Source: Acherontichlamydia pituitae
GTDB lineage: Bacteria; Chlamydiota; Chlamydiia; Chlamydiales; Rhabdochlamydiaceae
Direction: 5' to 3'
NCBI GenBank assembly: GCA_019634675.1
Contig: JAHCAX010000001.1
Location: forward strand, 248,001-312,000
DNA: 64,000 nucleotides
The notes under the pieces were generated by a model. That model had not been told where the DNA came from, searched no databases, and saw only the letters and a list, made by a program, of their open reading frames with translations. The translations under genes and the position numbers were made by a program. Of this stretch, positions 8,542 through 15,946 are shown in pieces (positions within the stretch are counted from its first letter, which is position 1; every line of letters starts with the position of its first letter).

Positions 8542-10242
8542 CTATAACAGATGACGAATAAGCCCTTCCCAATCTTTATGTTGGATGAAATAGGTGACCT
8601 TATCGGGGTTTGCATTGACCTGTTTGGCAAAGCCGGGGACATGGATAAGCAGATTATTTTTCCCCCCTTCTTCCTTCATCTTTTTGCTAAAGCCATCCAT
8701 AAAGGCATCCCACTTGAAAGAACTTTTCCTAATCTTCCTCATGTAGGATTTTAATTCAGGACTGGAAAAGATAAATCCTATGAAGCGCAAAGGGTGGACA
8801 TGATGGATCTGTTTTCCTTTTTCTTCCATTTTCCCCTTGATGAAGGCCAGCTCGAACACGTTCTTTTTTCCCATATTGGAAATAATGTAAGTGATCCTGT
8901 TTCTATCTCCGTCAGTAAGAGGAAGCAATTGGAAATAATCGACTTCAGCTTCTGCGGCAGCAGGTTGATCTTGCTGCTGCGAGTCATTGACCATCATGAC
9001 AGAAGCTTCTCCCAGCATAAGCGGCTTTTGCCTGCGTTCTTGCTGCCTTGCTGGCGCGATGTTGTCGTTTTTCAAGAGCATGACATCATCGTCGTCATAG
9101 TAGGCATCCGATTCAAACCCTGCCAATCCAGAAATCCTTTCCACCATTTCCTCAATCTCTGAAGCGGTAAGAAGATGAGACCGATGGTTTTCTGGATAAC
9201 GGACATGGATGAATCTGTTTGCATCCTGCATCAATTTTCGGACATGCGGCTTGACCTCATCAAAGGAAATGGAGGGCACCAATTCCTCAGAAGCCTGCAG
9301 GAATGTCTCATACGACAGAGCATTTCCTCCTGAACGGAACCCATCCGCATAAAACGAGGCCATTTTCGCACTGTCTGCATTTGCAAAGTTCCTGACGAGG
9401 TAGCTCAGCTGATAACCTACTCGATCTTGTATCGCTAGGAATTCGTTCTCATTGAAACCATCCATCTTGATCTGTTCGATTTCCCACAATAAAAAGGAAA
9501 GGACGTTCTGGCTTGAATCTTCCGAAGCTAGAGCAAACCCATGAACAGGGAACATAAAACGGGGATGGGGGTGGACCCAGTTCTCCCTCAATGCCCGCGT
9601 CAAACGCTCCAACCGCTGCTGCAGCAGGTCTTGAGCAAAAATTTGAAGCCAACTGTCTTTCAGGTCTCCCACAGTCACTAATTCTTTTGATAAGCTCGGA
9701 TAGTCAATATGCAATGCGACTCCAGTCGGAAATGAAGAAAGCCCGATTTGGATCGGCGACCGGGAATGCGCTCCAATTCCGCTAAGACTGATGCCGCTGA
9801 AATAGCTTTCAATCATTGTCTGCATCGAACTTGGGCTGAAATCGCCAATGGCAATAACAGCTAAGTTCTCAGAACCTTTAAGGGCTGAAAGCCCCGCGTG
9901 CAAGCGGAGTCCTTCCTCTTTAAGGACTTCCCGAGAGAAAGAGCCTTGAAAATGATCGCTGCAATTTTTAAAAAACCGGTCGATCTCTTCCACATTATCG
10001 GCCGATGTATCCAAGGAATACATGAGGTCTTCATGCAAAGGGGATTGGACAACGACGCGGAATGCCGCTCCATGGGCTGGGAATGCATTCTCCTGAATGA
10101 AGGTCGTCACGCCGTTGGCAAGCTTTCGAACGTGCATCTTTTCTTCTTTGGGCAACAGCTGCAACAGATCGACAGCGTTTGCTTTTGAAGCGGGAACAAG
10201 CGCGCAAACGCCTGCCGTGATTAGAAAGGGAAATGCTAGCAT
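8542..10242 (-). CDS. Exported M16 (pitrilysin)-like protein lacking the zinc site
   Basis: An N-terminal signal peptide (MLAFPFLITAGVCALVPASKANA) leads into VRKLANGVTTFIQENAFP, which reads like the first strand of an M16 metalloprotease. The region that should follow with the inverted zinc motif HxxEH is absent: the sequence passes directly to a shortened segment and later M16-like parts (LAVIAIGDFSPSSMQTMIESYFSG, here split: AVIAIGDFSP and IESYFSG). The C-terminal third (from about residue 400) is not recognisable. It may be a catalytically dead relative or a subunit partnering another M16 protein. A strong ribosome-binding site (AAGGAGGAAAGG) precedes the ATG at 10242. Family assignment is moderate. 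Confidence 0.6.
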   Translation of the reverse strand: MLAFPFLITAGVCALVPASKANAVDLLQLLPKEEKMHVRKLANGVTTFIQENAFPAHGAAFRVVVQSPLHEDLMYSLDTSADNVEEIDRFFKNCSDHFQGSFSREVLKEEGLRLHAGLSALKGSENLAVIAIGDFSPSSMQTMIESYFSGISLSGIGAHSRSPIQIGLSSFPTGVALHIDYPSLSKELVTVGDLKDSWLQIFAQDLLQQRLERLTRALRENWVHPHPRFMFPVHGFALASEDSSQNVLSFLLWEIEQIKMDGFNENEFLAIQDRVGYQLSYLVRNFANADSAKMASFYADGFRSGGNALSYETFLQASEELVPSISFDEVKPHVRKLMQDANRFIHVRYPENHRSHLLTASEIEEMVERISGLAGFESDAYYDDDDVMLLKNDNIAPARQQERRQKPLMLGEASVMMVNDSQQQDQPAAAEAEVDYFQLLPLTDGDRNRITYIISNMGKKNVFELAFIKGKMEEKGKQIHHVHPLRFIGFIFSSPELKSYMRKIRKSSFKWDAFMDGFSKKMKEEGGKNNLLIHVPGFAKQVNANPDKVTYFIQHKDWEGLIRHLL

Positions 10243-10476
10243 CCTTTCCTCCTTAAGGTTGGTAATTACTCACAACGAGTTGATAGCGCGTACATATAAT
10301 AAAAAAGTTTTATTCCGTTCAATCTTTTTTAATATTTCTTAGACCCTTGGACAAGTTAAGGATCTAAATTTTAACAGATTAGATTTCGAATCCAATTTCA
10401 AAAATGAAAATTAAATTAATTTAAGCGCAAACAGTTTTAAAAAAATATTTATCATTTGATATAGAGAAGTTAACTC

Positions 10477-10569
10477 GCCTTTGCAACTTTTTAGGGCCAT
10501 AAACCTCGATACAGCCGAATGCCAGCAGTCGGATAGACGAGGAAATGGATCCTGGAAAGTTGCAAAGGC
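10477..10569. repeat. 93-nt folded element (nested inverted repeat)
   Basis: The ends are a perfect 14-bp inverted repeat, GCCTTTGCAACTTT (10477-10490) against its complement (10556-10569). Inside are further nested matches: AGG/CCAT with ATGG/CCT, CCTCG (10504-10508) with CGAGG (10538-10542), and CCGA (10515-10518) with TCGG (10529-10532) around a 10-nt loop. The whole would fold as one interrupted stem. It lies just before the Shine-Dalgarno of the small gene at 10587, so it could be a 5' leader structure, a small RNA or a short palindromic repeat. The rest of the gene-free 10243-10586 stretch is AT-rich with nothing else I recognise. Confidence 0.6.
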
Positions 10570-10586
10570 AAGGATGAGAGGCTGAC

Positions 10587-10991
10587 ATGAAAATAGAACG
10601 CAATAAGCACACAGTCTTCTTGTTCGGAGAAGCAGAAAAAGGGGACTTTTGCACTCCTTTGCTTCTAAAAAGCTTGCCGCAGCTTGCTGAAACCTGCGGA
10701 AACCCGCCGCCAGAAAGTTTAGGAATCCAATACGCAGTCCAAACCCTGCTTTATGAAAGGGAACTGATCTATTTCCGCGTGAAAGAAGAGGGGTTCAGCA
10801 TCTCCGACTACATGCGAGGCCTTAAATTGCTTGAAAACCCCAGCCTTTTCCATAACCTTGCAGCTATCTGCATGCCAGGCGTTGGAGACGAAGAGCTGAT
10901 CGACGCCTCATGCACTGTGTGCACACTGCACAAGAGCTTTCTGATCACGAGCGAAAAAGACCTTTACGACTTTCTCACCCATCACCGTTAA
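10587..10991 (+). CDS. Small protein of unknown function
   Basis: A 134-aa protein I do not recognise. It has no signal peptide or membrane segment, is mildly acidic, and carries five Cys residues (among them a CTVC pair near residue 110). The gene has a good Shine-Dalgarno (GGATGAGAGG) before its ATG and codon use like its neighbours, so I consider it real. Size and acidity would fit a type III secretion chaperone, but no chaperone motif is clear, so this is only a possibility. A MITE lies 12 bases after the stop codon, and a folded repeat element sits directly upstream. Confidence 0.6.
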   Translation: MKIERNKHTVFLFGEAEKGDFCTPLLLKSLPQLAETCGNPPPESLGIQYAVQTLLYERELIYFRVKEEGFSISDYMRGLKLLENPSLFHNLAAICMPGVGDEELIDASCTVCTLHKSFLITSEKDLYDFLTHHR

Positions 10992-11003
10992 GAACATCTC
11001 TAA

Positions 11004-11173
11004 GAGACTGTTAACGGATTTAGGTTTCATCGCTTTTTTGAGAATTTTTCGCAAATTTTGGGTCCGTTTGTTGGGGGTAATATACGAAAGTTGATATAAT
11101 CCCCAACAAACGGACGCAAAATTTTCTGAAAAAGTCCAAAAAATCGACAGAAACTAAATTCATTAACAGTCTC
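11004..11173. mobile_element. 170-bp palindromic MITE, copy 1
   Basis: A nearly complete palindrome running from GAGACTGTTAACGGATTTAG to its complement ending CAGTCTC, flanked on both sides by TAA (11001-11003 and 11174-11176), as expected for a 3-bp target duplication. No open frame. A second copy of the same length lies at 56671-56840 with only about nine differences by eye. The ends and TNA-type duplication resemble IS5-family elements, which suggests a non-autonomous derivative moved by such a transposase; none is in this window. It sits between two convergent genes, and its last base contributes to the stop codon of the downstream minus-strand gene. It could also act as a bidirectional terminator. 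Confidence 0.85.
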
Positions 11174-12168
11174 TAAAGCTCCAACATCTCCCCTTGCCTT
11201 GGAAAGATAAACTGGATATTGAGATCGTTTCCTTTTTCTAATTCCCGCTCAATGCTCTGTTGAGCTGAATCTCCTTTAAGAAGAGAGTCTTTAATATGCG
11301 TCACCACAACTTTAATATCTTTTAACGCAGTTTGAGGACTATTTGGATTGACAAGACGGGCTAAGGATCTTAATTCCTCGAGCATATATTTTGGATTAAG
11401 ATGGCCGAACAGTTTGCCATCCGGCCTTGAACTGGGATAAGAGCACTCAAGAAAAATCGCTCGGAGCTTCTTCTGCGCAATTAGAGGAGCTATTCTGTTC
11501 CACACTGCCTTGATCCGTTTTTCAGGCTCCAAAACATCTGGAGATGTATCTCCAAAATAAACGGCATAGGAACCGGAAGACTCTATGATAAATGCAGTGG
11601 AAAGATAGCCATTGGGATGGCTTAAATAAAAGGGCTCCGCTGTCATCGCGGTGCTTGGAATAGAAACTTGCTTTGCAACTTTCATCCTCTGATACTGGTA
11701 TTGGTTGATTAAGGGCTTTTTTCCTTCTGAACCAAAATTCGGCCAAGTCTGCCAATTGAATAAATTGTCTCGGATCATATCGATCGTGCTATCGATTCCA
11801 AAGATCGGCTTTTTTACATCGGCGGTAGAATTGATCACAAGTCCTGCGACATGATCAAGATGGCCATGGGAAATCAAGTAAGCTTTGACATGGTTGCGGA
11901 GGACATCCAGTTCTAAGCTCAAATCGCTATTGGGATCGGTCTTGATATCGCTGAAGCAATTATTTTGAACAGCCAGGAAAATTCCATCCAGCAACGTCCC
12001 AGCGTCTAATGCAATATAGTCGTTTGAACCCTTCGGAGCGATCAGATACCCCGACAGATTATTTTCTTTAGGACCTCCATGGCAGCCTAAGACGACCACC
12101 TTGAAGGCTTCTTGCGAGCAGAGGGAAAACATGAATAGAAGCGAAGAGAGGATTGCAATAATAAACAT
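11173..12168 (-). CDS. Exported class II cyclic-nucleotide phosphodiesterase-like protein
   Basis: Metallo-beta-lactamase-fold hydrolase of the PDE1/CpdP type, a family that cleaves 3',5'-cAMP. The N-terminus (MFIIAILSSLLFMFSLCSQ) is a signal peptide or lipoprotein-like signal. The class II signature is clear at residues 101-114: HGHLDHVAGLVINS, with metal ligands His101, His103, Asp105 and His106. Later matches are FLECSYPSSRPDGKLFGHLN and VVVTHIKDSL. Length (331 aa) fits the family. An exported form would act in the periplasm or beyond, which in an intracellular bacterium raises the question of host cAMP. The stop codon abuts the MITE. Confidence 0.78.
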   Translation of the reverse strand: MFIIAILSSLLFMFSLCSQEAFKVVVLGCHGGPKENNLSGYLIAPKGSNDYIALDAGTLLDGIFLAVQNNCFSDIKTDPNSDLSLELDVLRNHVKAYLISHGHLDHVAGLVINSTADVKKPIFGIDSTIDMIRDNLFNWQTWPNFGSEGKKPLINQYQYQRMKVAKQVSIPSTAMTAEPFYLSHPNGYLSTAFIIESSGSYAVYFGDTSPDVLEPEKRIKAVWNRIAPLIAQKKLRAIFLECSYPSSRPDGKLFGHLNPKYMLEELRSLARLVNPNSPQTALKDIKVVVTHIKDSLLKGDSAQQSIERELEKGNDLNIQFIFPRQGEMLEL

Positions 12169-12285
12169 ATGGACCTTTGAACCTATCCCAGTAATATGGC
12201 TTCGTCGATTTTTGGGATAGGTTCTTATTTGGACAAGGCATCAATTTGTTTACTGATACAACTCTAGAAAAACTCTGTCAAAGAA

Positions 12286-12321
12286 AACTGCTCCCTTCTT
12301 AAACTAAGCACGGGAGCAGTT
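12286..12321 (-). terminator. Rho-independent terminator of the peroxiredoxin gene
   Basis: A 10-bp inverted repeat AACTGCTCCC / GGGAGCAGTT around a 16-nt loop; read on the minus strand it is followed by TTTTCTTT. It lies 14 bases after the stop of the peroxiredoxin gene. Confidence 0.8.
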
Positions 12322-12334
12322 GCCGTCGCGCCAA

Positions 12335-12919
12335 TTACTTGAAGTAATTGACTAGCCCTTCCTGGGTCGGCTTCATCGATTTTGCGCCAAGCTTCCAGTT
12401 TGCAGGGCAGACTTCTCCGTTCTTCTCGAAATAGCTCAAAGCGTCGACCAGTCGAAGAACCTCCTCGACAGATCTTCCCAGTGGAAGGTCATTGATCAGT
12501 TGGTGGCGGACAATCCCTTGCTTGTCGATGAGGAAAAGTCCCCGGTAGGCAATCCCTTCGTCCTCTTTCAAGACTTGGTAGTTACGGGAGATGTTCTTAT
12601 TGAGGTCGGACACGATCGGATATTCCACGCCTTCGATCCCTCCCTTGATTTTAGGAGTGTTCAACCAAGCGCAGTGGGTAAACCAACTATCGATCGAGCA
12701 TGCGACGACTTGTGTATTGCGCTGTTCAAATTCAGCGAGCTTTTCCTGAAAAGCGTGAAGCTCGGTCGGACATACGAACGTGAAATCCAGCGGGTAGAAG
12801 AAGAAAACGACATACTTGCCTAGAAAATCACGGAGAGAAAACTCATCGACGATCTTCCCTTTGACAACCGCTTTTGCAGTGAAATGGGGGGCCGTTTTTC
12901 CAATCAATAAATGGTTCAT
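12335..12919 (-). CDS. 2-Cys peroxiredoxin (AhpC/Prx1 type)
   Basis: Thiol peroxidase reducing hydrogen peroxide, organic peroxides and peroxynitrite. Peroxidatic Cys50 is in DFTFVCPTELHAF, with the catalytic Thr three residues before it, and the resolving Cys171 is in GEVCPANW. The protein is 194 aa, standard for typical 2-Cys peroxiredoxins of the Prx1/AhpC class. It is followed by a clear terminator and preceded by a good Shine-Dalgarno (TAGGAGG). The upstream gene on the same strand (metallo-beta-lactamase fold) ends 8 bases before it, so they may be co-transcribed. Reductant partner not seen here. Confidence 0.93.
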   Translation of the reverse strand: MNHLLIGKTAPHFTAKAVVKGKIVDEFSLRDFLGKYVVFFFYPLDFTFVCPTELHAFQEKLAEFEQRNTQVVACSIDSWFTHCAWLNTPKIKGGIEGVEYPIVSDLNKNISRNYQVLKEDEGIAYRGLFLIDKQGIVRHQLINDLPLGRSVEEVLRLVDALSYFEKNGEVCPANWKLGAKSMKPTQEGLVNYFK

Positions 12920-12927
12920 ATATCCTC

Positions 12928-13560
12928 CTAATTGAATCTATCTTCTGCGTTGGCTATCCATTGCTCTTTGCCGATCGTGGTCGGATCCCCATGGCCCGGA
13001 TATACCCGGGTCTCTTTAGGGAGAGAGGCAAGGCGTTTTAATGAGTCCCACATCCGTGCTGGCCTAGCTGTCGGAAAACTCAAATTGCCGATTGTACCTT
13101 GAAACAGGGTATCACCGGAAAATAAAATTTTTTGTTCCTTTAAATAAAAGCAGACCCCGCCCGGCGTATGTCCTGGGGTATGGATCACCTCGATCTGAAA
13201 TTCACCGACTGCTAGGACCTGGCCGTCTTCCAAAAATCCAGTCGGATGAACACTTTTGATTGGAAAATAAAGAGGAAGGCGGTCGCTGCCGGGCTCTTCC
13301 AAGTTTCCGGCATCTTCCTTGTGGATATAGAGGGGAACGTTTAATTTTTCTTTTAACTCAAAGGCGTCAGCAAAATGATCCCAGTGGGAATGGGTCAAGA
13401 GGATCATCGCAATATTAATTTGGAGTTCGTGGATCCGTTCTAGAAGAATCTCCGCGCTATCTGGGGGGACGTCGATGACAACCCCTTGCTTAGTCTTGGA
13501 ACTGGCCAGCAAATAGGCATTGGTGTCTGCAGGACCGGAAGCAAAGACTTCTAAAATCAT
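12928..13560 (-). CDS. Metallo-beta-lactamase-fold hydrolase (glyoxalase II-like)
   Basis: Small cytoplasmic hydrolase of the glyoxalase II/YcbL group. The zinc motif THSHWDHFAD, a GHTPGG motif, FSGDTLF and the final PGHGDPT are all present, giving the full set of metal ligands. At about 210 aa it lacks the C-terminal glutathione-binding domain of true hydroxyacylglutathione hydrolase, so the substrate is uncertain. The ATG at 13560 gives the canonical start MILEVFASGPADTNAYL; an earlier in-frame start would run into the tRNA gene. It follows tRNA-Arg on the same strand with only about 16 bases between, so it could be read from the tRNA promoter. Confidence 0.82.
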   Translation of the reverse strand: MILEVFASGPADTNAYLLASSKTKQGVVIDVPPDSAEILLERIHELQINIAMILLTHSHWDHFADAFELKEKLNVPLYIHKEDAGNLEEPGSDRLPLYFPIKSVHPTGFLEDGQVLAVGEFQIEVIHTPGHTPGGVCFYLKEQKILFSGDTLFQGTIGNLSFPTARPARMWDSLKRLASLPKETRVYPGHGDPTTIGKEQWIANAEDRFN

Positions 13561-13576
13561 AAGAAAATAAAATAAT

Positions 13577-13650
13577 TGCACCGGAGAGGATTCGAACCTC
13601 TGACCTCACGGTTCGTAGCCGTGTGCTCTATCCAGCTGAGCTACCAGTGC
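13577..13650 (-). tRNA. tRNA-Arg (anticodon ACG)
   Basis: A complete cloverleaf on the minus strand: acceptor GCACTGG pairs with CCGGTGC (one G-T pair), D-arm AGCTCAGCTGGATAGAGC, anticodon stem-loop CACGG-CTACGAA-CCGTG with anticodon ACG, and T-arm AGAGG-TTCGAAT-CCTCT. A single A discriminator follows; CCA is not encoded. The ACG anticodon would be edited to ICG to read CGU, CGC and CGA. Confidence 0.95.
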
Positions 13651-13802
13651 ATAACAACATCTAAGGCAACTATCATCTCAAACCCCCTCTTTTCCCGCAA
13701 TATCTTTCCCATTTTTGCAATTTGATGGGTGTTGCTTTAGGACAGGGCGGCACGACGTTTACGTTCATCTTAAGAATTCTTATGTCTTGCTTCCGCTGGC
13801 AA

Positions 13803-14035
13803 GACATGTCGGGTGACAAGCGCTACGCCATTGTCCCCTGCGACCCCCTTGCGCTCCATCTCGTTTCGCCAAATCACGTGCTCGGAAGCGGTCCGTGCAA
13901 AGCACTGTCCCGCCGCCTTCGGCTTTCCTGTGTCGCGATTTTGCTTTACGATCTGAATCGATCGGCTGCTCGTGCGCTCACTTCCCGCCCTGGCTAAAGC
14001 CTGATCCGGCGGGTTCCTTTCGCGTAGACTCGCAG
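13803..14035 (+). repeat. Large inverted repeat, left arm
   Basis: About 233 bp matching, in inverted orientation, the segment at 14189-14427 at roughly 75-80% identity by eye. Best conserved are GACATGTCGGG-like ends, GACCCCCTTG, ATTTTGCTTT-CGATCTGA and a block from GGCTGCTCGTGCGCTCACTT into a hairpin CCCGCC-ct-GGCT-aa-AGCC-tgatcc-GGCGGG. It is more GC-rich than the flanks. Short open frames exist but are interrupted in both arms, so I read this as non-coding or decayed. Confidence 0.7.
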
Positions 14036-14188
14036 AAGCCAACTTCATAGCCCGAAAAAAACATCTTAAAGCTAATTATATAGAACTTCATCTTCTTTAA
14101 TATGATGTTCAACAATTCATTAACGGAAATACTCAATTGTAAATTATCTGATCGATCATCAAGACTGATTTTTCTTTTTAGACTTGCC

Positions 14189-14427
14189 CTGCGAGTCGAC
14201 GCGAGAGGGACCCGCCCGATCAGGCTTTAGCCAGGGCGGGAAGTGAGCGCACGAGCAGCCAGTGGACTCAGATCGCAAAGCAAAATTGCACCGCAGATGA
14301 GCGCAAAGCGCGGCGGGGCTGTGTTTTACACGCCCCGTCATCGAGGATGCAATTTGGCAAAGCGAGATGAGTCTCAAGGGGGTCAGCGGGGGGCGCAGAC
14401 ACGCAAGTGCTAAGTCCCCGACATGTG
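14189..14427 (-). repeat. Large inverted repeat, right arm
   Basis: Diverged second copy of the element at 13803-14035, in opposite orientation, separated from it by about 150 bp of AT-rich DNA. The hairpin around GGCTTTAGCC and the run GTGAGCGCACGAGCAGCC are kept, while the middle has many substitutions and small indels. Such divergence says two old copies rather than a recent palindrome. Together with flanks this explains the 920-bp gene-free stretch between tRNA-Arg and trkA; I see no other gene in it. Confidence 0.7.
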
Positions 14428-14571
14428 AGATGGCGGCCCATTGCTATGCTTACCCTATATACTTGTATATCCCCACTCAAACTGATAGATGTGCTTTACA
14501 ATTAAGGAAAGTGGGTTATTCTATTCTTTGTTGTTATTATGCTTTGTTTCCGGCAATGGAGAAAAATTAAA

Positions 14572-15939
14572 GTGAATATTGTGATTCTAGGGGCGGGCAG
14601 CGTGGGGACCCACCTGGCCAAGATCCTTTCGATGGAAGAGCACAACGTCGTCGTGATCGATCAGGACCCTTCCGCCCTGGAAAAAGTCGCCCAGAACGCC
14701 GACGTCGCCACACGGCTTGGCTCGGGAACAGATTGGCAGCTCCTCGAAGAGCTGCTCGACCTATCGCCGCAGCTGTTCATCGCGCTGAGCAGCAGCGACG
14801 AGACCAATTTGGTCGCCTGCTCCCTAGCTAAAAATCTTGGCTATCCCAAAACCGTCGCTAGAGTGCACCACCCTTCGTTCCTAAATCGTTCGCGGCTTGA
14901 TTTTTCCCGTCTGTTCTTCGTCGACCATTTTATTGGAACAGAGATGATCTTGGCCTACGATATTTTCAAGTGCGTGATGAACCCGGGCAACGTCGCCGTC
15001 GAAAATTTTGCGCACGGAGCGGTACAGATGCGCTCAATTGTAATTCCGGAGCAGTGGCAGCAAGCCAACCATTCGATCGCAACTTTGAAACTTCCTGAAA
15101 ATTTGCTCGTCGGGCTTATTGAACGCAAAGCCCCTCCTGGTGAAAGCCCTATGAATCCCCAAAGGATCATTTTTCCACGTGGCAACGATCTGTTGATGAC
15201 AGGAGATGAAGTCACCCTCATCGGCGAATGGAAAGTCATGAACCAGCTGCATGAACTGTTCGGAACGCCATCGAAAGAGATCCGCTCCGTTATTGTGGCT
15301 GGAGGATCTCCAGTGGCGTTGCAAGTCTGCCGCATCCTTGCAGAAGAAGGGATTCAAACACGGCTGATCGAGCCCGATCAAGGCAGATGCCGTTTTCTAG
15401 CTGAGCACCTTCCACGCACAACAGTACTCAATCAAGACCCGACCGATTACCCCTTTTTGATTGCGGAGCAAGTGCACCTTGCTGATGCATTTGTAGCTTG
15501 CACCGATTTGAACGAGAAAAACATCTTGGCCGCAGAACTTGCCAAACAAGCAGGCTGTTCTGAAGTGATCGCCCTTGTCTCGGACGCAAGTTATGCCCCA
15601 TTGCTCAGACGTTTGGGAATTTTCTATACAGTCTCGGAGAAGGTCAGCGTTGCAAACCGAATTTTGGCGATCATTAATGAAGACTCGGTCATTTCCGTCG
15701 CATCCCTTTATGACAACCGGGCAAAGATCATGGAGGTCAAAGTCTCCTCCGATTCCCAAATCGTCGGGATCCCGATTGCCGATTTGAGCTCTTATCTTCC
15801 AGATGACTTTCTCATCGCTTTGATTGAAAACCGAGGACGGATCATGATTGCCAAAGGCAACCACATCTTGGCCCCTGGCGATACGGTGATCGTGATCTGC
15901 CATCCTAAACATGCCGACCATCTTGAAAAGATATTCTGA
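14572..15939 (+). CDS. trkA: Trk potassium uptake system NAD-binding protein TrkA
   Basis: Cytoplasmic regulatory subunit of the Trk/Ktr K+ channel. It has two tandem RCK units, each a Rossmann NAD-binding domain plus a TrkA-C domain: the first nucleotide motif is GAGSVGTHLAKIL at the N-terminus and the second begins near VIVAGGSPVALQVC. Full length (455 aa) fits a TrkA with duplicated RCK. I prefer the GTG start at 14572: GGAG lies ten bases upstream and it yields the standard N-terminus MNIVILGAG; an upstream ATG at 14539 would add an atypical leader. trkH follows eight bases after the stop. Confidence 0.92.
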   Translation: MNIVILGAGSVGTHLAKILSMEEHNVVVIDQDPSALEKVAQNADVATRLGSGTDWQLLEELLDLSPQLFIALSSSDETNLVACSLAKNLGYPKTVARVHHPSFLNRSRLDFSRLFFVDHFIGTEMILAYDIFKCVMNPGNVAVENFAHGAVQMRSIVIPEQWQQANHSIATLKLPENLLVGLIERKAPPGESPMNPQRIIFPRGNDLLMTGDEVTLIGEWKVMNQLHELFGTPSKEIRSVIVAGGSPVALQVCRILAEEGIQTRLIEPDQGRCRFLAEHLPRTTVLNQDPTDYPFLIAEQVHLADAFVACTDLNEKNILAAELAKQAGCSEVIALVSDASYAPLLRRLGIFYTVSEKVSVANRILAIINEDSVISVASLYDNRAKIMEVKVSSDSQIVGIPIADLSSYLPDDFLIALIENRGRIMIAKGNHILAPGDTVIVICHPKHADHLEKIF

Positions 15940-15946
15940 GGAATAA

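Noticed and set aside
13722..14048. Short frames in both directions inside the left arm of the large inverted repeat
   Set aside because: Both arms have in-frame stops at matching places and no ribosome-binding site; the pattern fits a non-coding or decayed repeat.
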